Shown here piece by piece: positions 25,338 through 34,790 of a stretch of DNA of 64,000 nt; the stretch's first letter is position 1, and every line of letters starts with the position of its first letter. The notes beneath the pieces were generated by a model. It saw only the letters and a program-made list of their open reading frames with translations. It was not told where the DNA came from and did no database searches. This DNA comes from Bacteroidota bacterium (lineage in GTDB: Bacteria > Bacteroidota > Bacteroidia > Chitinophagales > Chitinophagaceae), in contig JAKQKY010000057.1 of the NCBI GenBank assembly GCA_029560415.1, forward strand, positions 1 to 64,000, read 5' to 3'. The translations under genes and the position numbers were made by a program.

Positions 25338-25754
25338 ATGGCAAAAGCACAAGGTGCTAACAAAGCACAAAGCGCAAAAGCAGCAGCAAAGAAGCGTGTG
25401 GTAAAAGTAGACAGCCACGGCGATGCACACATCACTGCAAGTTTCAACAACATCATCATCAGTTTAACCAACAAGAACGGCCAGGTTATTTCATGGTCTT
25501 CTGCCGGTAAAATGGGATTCAAAGGAAGTAAGAAAAATACTCCTTATGCAGCCCAGATGGCAGGCGCCGATGCAGCGAAAGTTGCCCTGGATGCTGGTCT
25601 TAAAAGGGTAGATGTATATGTAAAAGGTCCGGGAAGTGGTCGTGAAGGCGCTATCCGCTCCCTGTCACAAAATGGCCTTGAAGTTGCCATGATCAAAGAC
25701 GTTACCCCTTTGCCGCACAATGGTTGCAGGCCTCCTAAAAAGAGAAGGGTTTAA
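25338..25754 (+). CDS. rpsK: Ribosomal protein S11
   Basis: A 138-residue platform protein near the mRNA exit. A basic Ala/Lys-rich N-terminal tail is followed by the family core: [44 protein letters not shown] and the terminal [18 protein letters not shown]. The alternative ORF on the other strand is a shadow. The gene is preceded by a structured spacer and followed by another before rpsD. Confidence 0.97.
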   Translation: MAKAQGANKAQSAKAAAKKRVVKVDSHGDAHITASFNNIIISLTNKNGQVISWSSAGKMGFKGSKKNTPYAAQMAGADAAKVALDAGLKRVDVYVKGPGSGREGAIRSLSQNGLEVAMIKDVTPLPHNGCRPPKKRRV

Positions 25755-25770
25755 TCATTCAATCAACGTT

Positions 25771-25862
25771 CAACCGGCCTTTGCCGGTTGGCGCTATTTA
25801 ATAACCGGGTGTATCATTCATTTTAAAAGGTCTTTATAATGATCCACCGTCACTAAAAGACC
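25771..25862 (+). promoter_or_regulatory. Two hairpins in the rpsK-rpsD spacer
   Basis: An 8-bp hairpin CAACCGGC-CTTT-GCCGGTTG (25771-25790), then GGTCTTT/AAAGACC (25829-25835 with 25856-25862) ending 12 bases before the rpsD ATG. There is no T run. S4 represses its own operon through leader structure in other bacteria, so this could be the S4 site. Confidence 0.4.
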
Positions 25863-25874
25863 AACATACATTTT

Positions 25875-26480
25875 ATGGCACGTTATACAGGCCCCAAAAC
25901 AAAAATCTCCCGCAGGTTCGGCGAACCGATCACTGGCAACGGAAAGTGGTTAACCAAAAACAGCAACCCTCCAGGTCAGCACGGTGCTAACAAAAAACGT
26001 AAAACACTTAGTGAATACGGTGTTCAGTTAAAAGAAAAGCAAAAAGCAAAATATACCTATGGTTTGCTTGAAAAGCAATTCCGTAAAACTTTTGATGAAG
26101 CTGCCCGTAGAAAAGGCGTTACAGGTGAAAACCTGATCAAATTACTGGAAGCCCGTTTAGACAATACAGTTTTCCGCATGGGTATTTCTCCAAGCCGCCA
26201 GGGTGCACGCCAGTTGGTAAGTCACAAGCACATCACTGTTAACGGTGAAGTGGTGAACATTCCTTCATACAGCTGTCAGCCAGGTGATGTGATCAGCCTG
26301 AAAAATAAAAGCGCAGTTAACACGTCTATCACCGGCAACCTTCGTGGTAAGAATGCAAAATTCAACTGGATCGAATGGAGTGAAGGTGATATGAAAGGTA
26401 CTTTCATCGCGTATCCTGAAAGGGAAAGCGTTCCTGAGAATATCAAAGAGCAGCTGATCGTGGAATTGTACAGTAAGTAA
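25875..26480 (+). CDS. rpsD: Ribosomal protein S4
   Basis: A 201-residue 16S rRNA-binding assembly protein and probable regulator of this operon. It is the cysteine-free (zinc-free) form, with [17 protein letters not shown] at the start, [10 protein letters not shown] and [12 protein letters not shown]. The S4 RNA-binding domain follows ([31 protein letters not shown]). Confidence 0.97.
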   Translation: MARYTGPKTKISRRFGEPITGNGKWLTKNSNPPGQHGANKKRKTLSEYGVQLKEKQKAKYTYGLLEKQFRKTFDEAARRKGVTGENLIKLLEARLDNTVFRMGISPSRQGARQLVSHKHITVNGEVVNIPSYSCQPGDVISLKNKSAVNTSITGNLRGKNAKFNWIEWSEGDMKGTFIAYPERESVPENIKEQLIVELYSK

Positions 26481-26584
26481 GAAGTTAAAAGTCTAAACCT
26501 AAAAGTTAAGGTTGATGACTTTTTCCTGTTGAATTTGCTCAGCGTTGGCAACAAACATTTAAAAATTAAAACAACAAAATACAA

Positions 26585-27580
26585 ATGGCCATTTTCAATT
26601 TTGTTAAACCCGATAAGATTGTTCTTCAGAAAGCAAACGATTTTGAAGCACAGTTTGAATTCCGTCCGCTTGAACCCGGATATGGTGTAACCATTGGTAA
26701 TGCTTTGCGCAGGGTATTGCTTAACTCTTTAGAGGGTTATGCTATTATCGGTATCAACATTGCCGGAGCCGATCACGAGTTTGCAACATTAAAAGGTGTT
26801 ACAGAAGACGTAACCGAAATCATCCTTAACCTGAAGCAGGTAAGGTTTAAAATGAAAGTAGACCATGAGGTAAACACAGAAAAGGTTACCCTTTCTATCA
26901 AAAATAAAACAGAATTCACTGCGGGCATGATTGGCGAAGCTTCTCCTGCTTTTGAAGTGATGAATCCTGAATTGTTGATCTGCACCATGGATAGCAGTGC
27001 TAAACTGGACATTGAGATCAGCATTGGTAAAGGACGTGGCTACGTACCAGCTGAAGAGCATAAAGAAAAAAGTTCTCATTTCGGATATATCGCGGTGGAT
27101 GCAATTTATACACCCATCAAGAATGTAAAATACCTGATTGAAAATACCAGGGTTGAACAACGCACTGATTTTGAAAAACTGATCATGGATGTGGTTACCG
27201 ATGGTACCATTCACCCGGAAGAAGCCGTTAAACAGGCCAGCCGTATTCTGATCCAGCACCTGATGATCATCACTGATGAAAACATCACGTTCGATACCAA
27301 AGAAGATAAGAAAGAAGACCTGGTTGACGAACAAACTTTACAGCTTCGCAAAATGCTGAAAACGCCATTGGAAGATCTCGATCTTTCTGTACGTGCCTTC
27401 AACTGCCTGAAAGCTGCCAAGATCAATTCTTTAAGCGAACTGGTACAATACGAACAGGAAGACCTGATGAAATTCAGGAACTTCGGTCAGAAATCATTAA
27501 GCGAGATCGACCAGGTATTGCACGAGAGAGGTTTGAGCTTTGGAATGGATTTGAGCAAATTGAAACTGGACGACGAGTAA
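26585..27580 (+). CDS. rpoA: RNA polymerase alpha subunit
   Basis: The 331-residue alpha subunit. The N-terminal assembly domain has FEFRPLEPGYGVTIGNALRRVLL and GAD. A flexible acidic linker is near residues 238-255. The C-terminal domain, which contacts activators and UP elements, has the helix-hairpin-helix LSVRAFNCLKAAKINSL and FGQKSLSEI. The stop codon overlaps the first unit of a repeat region that fills the spacer to rplQ. Confidence 0.97.
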   Translation: MAIFNFVKPDKIVLQKANDFEAQFEFRPLEPGYGVTIGNALRRVLLNSLEGYAIIGINIAGADHEFATLKGVTEDVTEIILNLKQVRFKMKVDHEVNTEKVTLSIKNKTEFTAGMIGEASPAFEVMNPELLICTMDSSAKLDIEISIGKGRGYVPAEEHKEKSSHFGYIAVDAIYTPIKNVKYLIENTRVEQRTDFEKLIMDVVTDGTIHPEEAVKQASRILIQHLMIITDENITFDTKEDKKEDLVDEQTLQLRKMLKTPLEDLDLSVRAFNCLKAAKINSLSELVQYEQEDLMKFRNFGQKSLSEIDQVLHERGLSFGMDLSKLKLDDE

Positions 27581-27750
27581 TTTGAAGATTGACCAATTTG
27601 AAGATTTGGTAATTGATCAATTTGAAAATTAGGCGATTTGAAGATTAACAAGTTTGGAAGTGCTACACATTTTCAAATTTTCAAATCAAATCATCATCAA
27701 ATCAAATCATCTTCAAATTTTCAAATCGACTCATCATCAAATCAATTTTA
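27579..27750 (+). repeat. AT-rich inverted and tandem repeats between rpoA and rplQ
   Basis: Left half: four copies of (A/G)ATTTGAA(G/A)ATT at 27579, 27595, 27619 and 27635, spaced 16, 24 and 16. Right half: two 40-bp tandem units (27671-27710, 27711-27750) that share TTCAAATTTTCAAATC and TCATCATCAAATCAA and carry the reverse complement of the left motif. The halves could fold into one long weak hairpin. The spacer (27581-27806) has no gene. Confidence 0.85.
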
Positions 27751-27806
27751 TTATACATCAATCCTGTAATTCCTGACACGGTACAGGGTTTTAAAAACAA
27801 GTCAAC

Positions 27807-28310
27807 ATGAATCACGGTAACAAAAAGAACAATTTAAGCAGAACCGCATCGCACCGCAAGGCATTGCTGATGAACCTCGGCTGCCAGTTGATCACGTACA
27901 AGCGTATCACTACTACATTGGCTAAGGCTAAAGCATTGCGCACTTACATCGAGCCACTGATCACCAAAACCAAGCATACCGATACCAAAGAGGTTATCAT
28001 GCACAATCACCGTATCGTATTCAGCTACCTGAACGATAAGGCTGCCGTTAAAGAATTGTTTACGGTTGTTGCACCAAAAGTTGCCGGAAGGCCTGGTGGA
28101 TATACCCGTATCATTAAACTGGGTGCCAGGGTTGGTGATAATGCAGAAATAGCAATGATCGAACTGGTTGATTTCAACGAAATTTATGGCAAATCAGTTG
28201 CTACTGCTGCTGAACCAGCTAAGAAAACACGTCGTGCCGGTGGTAAGAAGAAAGCTACTGATACAGCTGCTGAAACAGACACTGTTACAGAAGAAACACC
28301 AGAAGCATAA
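27807..28310 (+). CDS. rplQ: Ribosomal protein L17
   Basis: A 167-residue large-subunit protein near the exit tunnel. The conserved core is at the N-terminus: [38 protein letters not shown], and the [22 protein letters not shown] region. A C-terminal extension of about 45 residues, rich in Lys/Ala and then Glu/Thr, is typical of this phylum. It is the last gene of the operon and is followed by a strong terminator. Confidence 0.96.
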   Translation: MNHGNKKNNLSRTASHRKALLMNLGCQLITYKRITTTLAKAKALRTYIEPLITKTKHTDTKEVIMHNHRIVFSYLNDKAAVKELFTVVAPKVAGRPGGYTRIIKLGARVGDNAEIAMIELVDFNEIYGKSVATAAEPAKKTRRAGGKKKATDTAAETDTVTEETPEA

Positions 28311-28334
28311 TTTGAAAAAGTGAAACGTATATAT

Positions 28335-28363
28335 AGCCCCGGTATTTTACCGGGGCTTTTTTT
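28335..28363 (+). terminator. Terminator of the alpha ribosomal operon
   Basis: A 9-bp stem AGCCCCGGT/ACCGGGGCT with an ATTTT loop and seven T, 25 bases after the rplQ stop. Confidence 0.92.
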
Positions 28364-28373
28364 GAATTAATTT

Positions 28374-28403
28374 TTTGAAAACCTGCATCATTTCTTTTCT
28401 TTG
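28374..28403 (+). promoter_or_regulatory. Candidate promoter of carA
   Basis: TTTG at 28374-28377, 18 bases, then TTTCTTTG at 28396-28403. The second A of the -7 box is a T. The ATG is 19 bases downstream. Confidence 0.5.
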
Positions 28404-28421
28404 CAAAACAGAAATCATACC

Positions 28422-29522
28422 ATGGGAAACAGTGAATCAAATACAGCAGTCTTAATCCTCGCAGATGGCACCATCGTTTACGGTCGGGCTTTTGGAAAAA
28501 AGGGTATTGCAACCGGCGAAATATGTTTTAACACAGGGATGACGGGGTACCAGGAAGTGTTTACCGATCCGAGTTATTATGGCCAGGTGCTGATCATGAA
28601 CAATGTGCACATTGGCAATTACGGGGTAAACCTGGCAGATGTGGAAAGTGATGGAGTAAAAGTGAAGGCTGTTATCGGTAGAAACCTCGAAGAAAAATTC
28701 AGCCGCTTTGCTGCCACAGGTTCTTTACAGGAATATTTTGAAGCACAGTCGGTAGTAGCAATTGATGGCGTTGATACACGTGCGTTGGTTGCTCATGTTC
28801 GAACCAAAGGAGCCATGAACTGTATTGTTTCTTCTACCGAAATGGACCTTGCAGTGCTCAAACAGCAATTGGCCGATGTGCCATCCATGGATGGATTGGA
28901 GTTAGCCTCTACCGTTAGTACCCGGGAAACCTATGAACTGGGCGATCCGGTGAGCAGCTTACGGGTAGCTGTACTCGATTTTGGAGTGAAGAAGCATATT
29001 CTTCAATGCCTGGTTGAAAGGGGGGCTTATGTAAAAGTGCATCCGGCTAAAACATCTTTCGAAGAACTGCAGAAATTCAGTCCCCTGGGATATTTCATCA
29101 GCAACGGTCCGGGTGATCCTGCACCCATGGGATATGCGATCGATACCGTGAAAAAGATACTTGCTTCCAACAAACCATTGTTCGGAATTTGTTTGGGCCA
29201 CCAGCTACTGGCGCTTGCAAATGATATACCTACCTTTAAAATGCACCATGGTCACCGCGGACTTAATCACCCCGTTAAAAACCTTGTTACCGGCCGTTCG
29301 GAGATCACAACACAGAACCATGGATTTGGTGTAGACCCGGCAGCAGTAAGGGCAAATGATAATATTGAGATCACACACATAAACCTGAACGACGACAGCA
29401 TTGAAGGCATCAGGGTAAAAAACAAGAAAGCTTTTTCGGTACAGTATCACCCGGAAGCCACGCCAGGACCACACGACAGCAGGTACCTGTTTGATGAGTT
29501 TGTAGCCTTAATGAATAACTAA
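28422..29522 (+). CDS. carA: Carbamoyl-phosphate synthase small subunit
   Basis: Glutaminase subunit (366 residues) feeding ammonia to CarB for arginine and pyrimidine synthesis. The N-terminal CPSase domain has LADGTIVYGRAFG and FNTGMTGYQEV. The C-terminal class I amidotransferase has GICLGHQLLALA with the catalytic Cys, and YHPEATPGPHDS with His and Glu. The ATG at 28422 is chosen over the TTG at 28401, which lies in the promoter. carB is not adjacent. Confidence 0.96.
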   Translation: MGNSESNTAVLILADGTIVYGRAFGKKGIATGEICFNTGMTGYQEVFTDPSYYGQVLIMNNVHIGNYGVNLADVESDGVKVKAVIGRNLEEKFSRFAATGSLQEYFEAQSVVAIDGVDTRALVAHVRTKGAMNCIVSSTEMDLAVLKQQLADVPSMDGLELASTVSTRETYELGDPVSSLRVAVLDFGVKKHILQCLVERGAYVKVHPAKTSFEELQKFSPLGYFISNGPGDPAPMGYAIDTVKKILASNKPLFGICLGHQLLALANDIPTFKMHHGHRGLNHPVKNLVTGRSEITTQNHGFGVDPAAVRANDNIEITHINLNDDSIEGIRVKNKKAFSVQYHPEATPGPHDSRYLFDEFVALMNN

Positions 29523-29530
29523 TCTACGCT

Positions 29531-29608
29531 CATTGAAAATTTTGTATTGAACATTGTGCATTGAATATTCAAGAATAATTTTCAATAATCAACAATCAAT
29601 TTTCAATG
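29531..29608. repeat. Inverted and direct repeats before aroQ
   Basis: CATTGAAAATT (29531-29541) is mirrored exactly by AATTTTCAATG (29598-29608), with a further AATTTTCAAT at 29577-29586 and related CATTGAATATTC between. The 107-bp spacer is nearly filled by these. A long weak hairpin is possible. Confidence 0.7.
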
Positions 29609-29629
29609 TTAATCTTATAATTTACTTCC

Positions 29630-30043
29630 ATGAACATTGCCATCATTAACGGTCCTAACCTGAACCTGCTTGGAAAAAGAGAAGTGGATATTTATGGTAC
29701 TGAATCATTCGATGTGTTCCTGGAAAAGTTGAAAGAAAAATTTCCGGCAGTTAACTTTTCCTTTTTTCAAAGCAATGTGGAAGGTGAATTGATCAACGAA
29801 CTCCAAAGAGTCGGGTTCAGTTACGAAGGCATCATCTTTAACCCCGGCGGGTACACGCATACGTCAGTAGCCATTGGAGATGCTGTGGCAGCCATCACAA
29901 CCCCGGTTGTAGAAGTACATATTTCCAACATCATGGGCAGGGAGGAGTTTCGCAAACTCTCGCATGTTTCCGGCAAAGCGGTTGGTGTGATCAGCGGATT
30001 GGGTTTAAAGGGGTATGAGCTGGCGGTCACCTATTTTTTATAA
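29630..30043 (+). CDS. aroQ: 3-dehydroquinate dehydratase, type II
   Basis: Third step of the shikimate pathway, in a small dodecameric enzyme of 137 residues. The active-site region is at the N-terminus: INGPNLNLLGKRE, with the catalytic Tyr just after it (DIYG). NPGGYTHTSVAIGDA and VEVHISNIMGREEFRK complete the site, with His in EVHISN. It converges on the propeller-protein gene with only 30 bp between and no clear terminator. Confidence 0.96.
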   Translation: MNIAIINGPNLNLLGKREVDIYGTESFDVFLEKLKEKFPAVNFSFFQSNVEGELINELQRVGFSYEGIIFNPGGYTHTSVAIGDAVAAITTPVVEVHISNIMGREEFRKLSHVSGKAVGVISGLGLKGYELAVTYFL

Positions 30044-30073
30044 TCAATATCACAAATAGTCTTCTCTTAAAGT

Positions 30074-32395
30074 TTAATGGGTGACCGTAAGGTTAAAGCC
30101 TCCTGTAACAGTCAACGTTGCTCCGGGTGAAATAGTCAATGTTCGAATGGTCGTATTTGAATTAAGTTGAACCGTGCCGGAATTGATGAGTACATCTGTA
30201 TTAGGATCGGGTACCTGGTTACAACTCCAGTTAGCTGGATTTTCCCAAAGATTGTTTATTGCGCCAGTCCATTTATTTACTATGCGGATCATGTGTGCTG
30301 ATCCTGTGAGCACATTGGTATTATTCTGAATGATACAGCGATACTTATAATTTGCGTACGATGATGGAATAGCCTGGATGGATAGCGTGTAAGAAGTAGC
30401 GCCCGAATAGATGCTGTTGTTTGACAAATTGGTATATCCTGCGCCTGTATTCAATTGCCACTGGTATGTATTTCCTGCGTTATTATTATCAGCATTAAAC
30501 GAAATGTTGGCATTGGCACAGATGGAATCGTTTGCTGTTGGGTTTCGCCTGAACGCCATCACACTGATTTTTGAGCCATTATTATTATCCGGAAAAGCGA
30601 TCATCGGGATATTGTTTTTATCTATCGCCAAAGAATTTATCTGGAAGACTTGTGTTGGCACAAATCCTCTTTTTCCTTTGTATTTCCAGTTCCCGTTCTC
30701 AAAATTCATTACAGTTCCGGATCGCTTGTATGAGTCATCCCTAAATGCCAGCACGGGTATATTCGCTGTATCAAAGGCAAGTGAAGTTGCAAATGAATGA
30801 CTATTGGTAAATCTTGGACTGCCAACATTAACCCAGGATCCAGCTACAAATTTAAAAACACTTATTCGCTCAAACCCATTATCATCCTGCATGCCTATAT
30901 AAGGTACGCCGGTTTTATCAATTGCAATGTCCGGGTAAAAGATTCCATTAAATCCTGTACTGATAAATTCCTGTCCAACTATTACCCAATTGCTGCCATC
31001 AAATTTTACAACGCTGGACATGTCAGATGAGCTGCCATTGTCATTTAAATTTGAATAATGAACATAAGGCGTATTGGTTAATTTATCAACTGCTATACTG
31101 ACTCCTCCATAATTTGTTTGACCAAAATTAGGGCTGCCCAACAAAGACCAGGCAGTGCCGTTAAATTTATAAACTGATATGAATTCACCAAAATTCGTAC
31201 TGGTTTCAAATGTATCCCTGGATGCGACGTAAATATTATTTGCTGCATCTTTGTCAATAGGAATACTTTCATATACGGATGTGCTTCCCAACCACGCAGC
31301 AAAGCCGGCTGTGCCCAACGTAACCCAACTGCTTCCATTAAATCTACGCACAGTTATGCGACCACCATTTGCTGAATCAACATAGGCAATAACGGGGTTA
31401 TTGGCATTGTCCATGATGATATTGGATTTACTGCATGAGCCTTCGGATGCAGCGTTACCAACGTCCTGCCAGGTATCCAGGTCGAGATCGTATTTTTTTA
31501 CTTTTGCTGCCCGGGTTATTCTATCTACATACACTACATAGGGAATATTATTTGAGCCACAGGCCAAATTCGTATAGTCTGCCTGGTTGGCTGAAAAACC
31601 TGCTCCGCCCAGGTAGTTCCATTGTGTATCGATCACAGGAGGGACAGGGATATAGGTAAAACCATCCAGTGAATCTGAGACAGCATCGGAAGCAGTCATT
31701 TTTAATTTTCCACTTGCTCCATAACTCACCCAGGCTTTCATAACGGTGTCGGATAATCGTGTTATAGAATCTGCAGGAACATTTCCAAATTTTACCGGCG
31801 AATAATTATATGTATTGACTATGTTGAAATTCCATCCTTTTATCGTGATCTCCGTTAATCCGGTTCCGGTTGTTGGGGTAAAAGAAGTTATCCTGGGTCC
31901 TTTTAAGGTCCATTTTTCATAGATCTGCCTGTCATAACCTGCCTGGCTTGTGGATCCGACAGCATATCCATAGTGCATGTAAAAGGTATGGGTAAGCGGA
32001 TCATACTTATTTGCGAAATTACTATGTGAGTATAGGCCCAGACCGGGCGGCGAGCTTTCAGGAAGAAATGTGAAGTTCCCTGGATTATCCAGTGTCATAA
32101 AACCACTGGCAGGTGTTTGGGGGGTATTTAATACAGGCGTCCAGTTAATTAAATCATTTGAGCTGTTAATTTCAAACTGAACTGTATAAATCGTCGTGGT
32201 CATAAAGTCCCCTACATTAATTTCATACCGGTTGGGCCCAACCTGGGTGAGGGTTTTAGTTAAATCAAGGTCTCTGGAAACGGTAGGATGAAAAAAATGG
32301 CCGTTTACATAATAGGTCCCCGAATAATTTGCCTGTGCATTGGAAAATAATGTAATTGATAAGAATAATACTAATGGAAATATACACTTTTTCAT
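30074..32395 (-). CDS. Secreted protein with IPT/TIG domain and seven-bladed propeller
   Basis: A 773-residue protein with a signal peptide ending SNAQ. An N-terminal ~170-residue beta domain is followed by an IPT/TIG-like Ig fold (ITSFTPTTGTGLTEITIKGWNF). Seven repeats of about 50 residues come next, each ending like FKFNGTAWSLLGSPNF and containing (A/D)IDKxxxPY or a close variant, which suggests a seven-bladed beta-propeller. An Ig-like region (NTYQWQLNTG) and a C-terminal WENPANWSCNQVPDPNTDV segment close it. No type IX secretion tail is visible. The role is unknown, perhaps surface binding. Confidence 0.7.
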   Translation of the reverse strand: MKKCIFPLVLFLSITLFSNAQANYSGTYYVNGHFFHPTVSRDLDLTKTLTQVGPNRYEINVGDFMTTTIYTVQFEINSSNDLINWTPVLNTPQTPASGFMTLDNPGNFTFLPESSPPGLGLYSHSNFANKYDPLTHTFYMHYGYAVGSTSQAGYDRQIYEKWTLKGPRITSFTPTTGTGLTEITIKGWNFNIVNTYNYSPVKFGNVPADSITRLSDTVMKAWVSYGASGKLKMTASDAVSDSLDGFTYIPVPPVIDTQWNYLGGAGFSANQADYTNLACGSNNIPYVVYVDRITRAAKVKKYDLDLDTWQDVGNAASEGSCSKSNIIMDNANNPVIAYVDSANGGRITVRRFNGSSWVTLGTAGFAAWLGSTSVYESIPIDKDAANNIYVASRDTFETSTNFGEFISVYKFNGTAWSLLGSPNFGQTNYGGVSIAVDKLTNTPYVHYSNLNDNGSSSDMSSVVKFDGSNWVIVGQEFISTGFNGIFYPDIAIDKTGVPYIGMQDDNGFERISVFKFVAGSWVNVGSPRFTNSHSFATSLAFDTANIPVLAFRDDSYKRSGTVMNFENGNWKYKGKRGFVPTQVFQINSLAIDKNNIPMIAFPDNNNGSKISVMAFRRNPTANDSICANANISFNADNNNAGNTYQWQLNTGAGYTNLSNNSIYSGATSYTLSIQAIPSSYANYKYRCIIQNNTNVLTGSAHMIRIVNKWTGAINNLWENPANWSCNQVPDPNTDVLINSGTVQLNSNTTIRTLTISPGATLTVTGGFNLTVTH

Positions 32396-32522
32396 GAACG
32401 TAGGGATTAATAAACGTATATATTAAAAATAGTGTTATTAACCCGGACTACAAGGTTATTCTGAAAAAGTTACAATCTTTTTCTTGATTTCTATATGCAA
32501 AACATTCCTGCGAGCTGCTGCC

Positions 32523-34640
32523 TTATAACTTCCATTTTTTAATAAGCGACCGAACTTCTTTTTTGAACAGATCTGATTTTTTCATCTGCTCCTGGATAAA
32601 GCTATTGTCTTCCAGCCTGCCGATTACTTTGATCATTTCTTCGTTGTTTTCATACACCATTTTCCGGTAGGGATTGCTGTAATCTTTTTCGCGGGCCTCA
32701 TAAATGCCGTTTGTCATCCAGTCGTTCGTACTCATGGTTTTGAGCAGGATATCTTTGAAAAGTGTTGCCGTGAATTGTTTGGAGGTAATGTTCAATACTT
32801 CCAGCAGGCTGGTATAAGCATGGTTTAATTTATCATTCTCATACTGGTTGCCCATTGATTCGTAAAAATGATGAATGTCGTCCCAGCTTTTTATTTTTCC
32901 CGATTTCACCGAGCGTTTCATTTGCTGCATTTTTTCTTCAGCAATGAGCTGGCCACCAATGTTTAGCCACTTGCTCCTGCTGATCTTTGCAGAAAGTGTT
33001 TTTTTGAAAGTATCGAAATCAGCAGGTTTGATTGATGCAATATGATTGAGCAGGTTCCTGCATCCATACAATTGGATCATCTCCCTGAATACAGCTGTTG
33101 ATTGCGGTAATTTCGTAAGCACGGTTGGCCTGCCGGTATTTTCCCAGCCTGTAACAGTTGCTTCTCCTTTTTCGTTGGGCACTAATTTTTTAAAAAGGTC
33201 CAGCGCATCAAAGATCTCATTGACGGTATCTGGCGCCAGGTAATCGTATTCGATGTGTTGTGTCTTCTGTGTTCTCTTATCACGATCCTTGTACTTCGAT
33301 GCGTTGCGGGCGAGGGCATACATGTTATACATGAACCAATAGGCCGGCATGATCAACAAACGATTGTTGGTAACGTCGTTGCTTACCAGCGAAAAAGGAA
33401 TGGGAATGTTCAGCTCCGATGGAAAGTCGCCCTTGGCTATGATGGTAAACGAGGCAAATTTGGAATTATGTTTTAGGCTCACGCATAAGCCGGGCCAAAA
33501 GCCTCTGCCGGCAACGATCTCGCCATCTGCACTGCGGCTATTGTGGTTGCTGCCGATGGTTGCCCCAGCAGCAATATTGCTTTGTCCCATCACCAATGAT
33601 GCACACAGGAATGAGTTGTTATGATGTTGTTCGTGTGCAGGAAAGATCAGTGAATTCAATACTTCGCAACAGGAAATAGTAGAGTTGTTGCCGAGGTATG
33701 AATTGATGAGCCTAGCACCGTATTTTAATTGAGAATGAGAAGCGGTGATAAAACGAACGGCTTTTACGCCATAAAAAATCCGGCATCCAAACCCAACAAT
33801 GCCATTCACCAGTTCGCAACCTTCACCGATCTGTGAGGTACGGTCGGCATCACTATTAATGGTAATATTCTTGAGTTTGTTGGCACCCTTGATGTAGGCA
33901 TCGGAACCGATCCAGGTGTCTTTGATGATGCGGCAGTTTTTTATAACCGTGCGTTCACCAATCTTGCCATAATAACCACGTTGCCGATCGAATTTTAGCT
34001 CCGTGAATTCTTTAAATTTTTCCAGGAGGGCTTCATCATCCCGGTATTTGCTCCACATATACACATCGCCGGCCAGCATGCCATTGAATGGTACGATTGG
34101 GCGGCCGCCGTTTTCATTACATACTTCTATCTTCATGCGAAGTTTTTCATCTTCACCTTCTTTCAAAATTCCATTCCCGAATTTGGAATGATCTGTAGTG
34201 GCCAGTTCGTTCACATTGGCGATCATCACATCGTTTCCGATGATGTAATGACTCATGTAATTCACATTATCGATGCATACATCATTTCCAAGATCGCAAC
34301 TGATGATGGTGCTGTTGTATATGCCAACAGCCATTCGGAAATTATGAAATTCGTGGTAAAGGGGCTGCAGGCTACCGATGCGAACAAGGCCGAAGAATTT
34401 ACAGTTTTTCACCAGGTTTGCATTGAAGCCTTTGGTAACCTGTACCATTTTCCAGTTATCGGAACTGTTCCTGTTGGCGATGAGTGTGTCTATTTCGGCG
34501 GAGGTGAGTGCCCGGTATTTTACATTGTTCCGGTTTTGTTTAAACCGGAGATGGTATTCGTCCTTACCTTTTGGAATGTATTTTTTGTCGATGAAATTAT
34601 AGCCTATTTCCCCTACCGGATGGGTTTGAATGATGTTCAT
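32523..34640 (-). CDS. DUF4954 family protein with left-handed beta-helix
   Basis: A 705-residue protein. The N-terminal ~400 residues are rich in hexapeptide-like turns (for example GIYNSTIISCDLGNDVCID and YIIGNDVMIANVNEL), as in left-handed beta-helix acyl- or nucleotidyltransferases. The C-terminal 250 residues are helical and charged. It matches the Bacteroidota/Spirochaete family DUF4954, whose function is not known to me. No signal peptide, so cytosolic. It lies 150 bp downstream of glmS in the same direction, which fits a link to sugar-nucleotide metabolism but does not show one. Confidence 0.8.
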   Translation of the reverse strand: MNIIQTHPVGEIGYNFIDKKYIPKGKDEYHLRFKQNRNNVKYRALTSAEIDTLIANRNSSDNWKMVQVTKGFNANLVKNCKFFGLVRIGSLQPLYHEFHNFRMAVGIYNSTIISCDLGNDVCIDNVNYMSHYIIGNDVMIANVNELATTDHSKFGNGILKEGEDEKLRMKIEVCNENGGRPIVPFNGMLAGDVYMWSKYRDDEALLEKFKEFTELKFDRQRGYYGKIGERTVIKNCRIIKDTWIGSDAYIKGANKLKNITINSDADRTSQIGEGCELVNGIVGFGCRIFYGVKAVRFITASHSQLKYGARLINSYLGNNSTISCCEVLNSLIFPAHEQHHNNSFLCASLVMGQSNIAAGATIGSNHNSRSADGEIVAGRGFWPGLCVSLKHNSKFASFTIIAKGDFPSELNIPIPFSLVSNDVTNNRLLIMPAYWFMYNMYALARNASKYKDRDKRTQKTQHIEYDYLAPDTVNEIFDALDLFKKLVPNEKGEATVTGWENTGRPTVLTKLPQSTAVFREMIQLYGCRNLLNHIASIKPADFDTFKKTLSAKISRSKWLNIGGQLIAEEKMQQMKRSVKSGKIKSWDDIHHFYESMGNQYENDKLNHAYTSLLEVLNITSKQFTATLFKDILLKTMSTNDWMTNGIYEAREKDYSNPYRKMVYENNEEMIKVIGRLEDNSFIQEQMKKSDLFKKEVRSLIKKWKL

Positions 34641-34790
34641 GCAGTTTATGAATAATTAATGATTGGATGGCGAACGAATAAAAATATTCACCCGCTTTTC
34701 ATGTGCTGATCATCCTTCAAGTTAATAAGGAAAATTGACATACAAACAATATCCAGGATAACATTATTCAGGATATTTTGGTTGTTGAAC

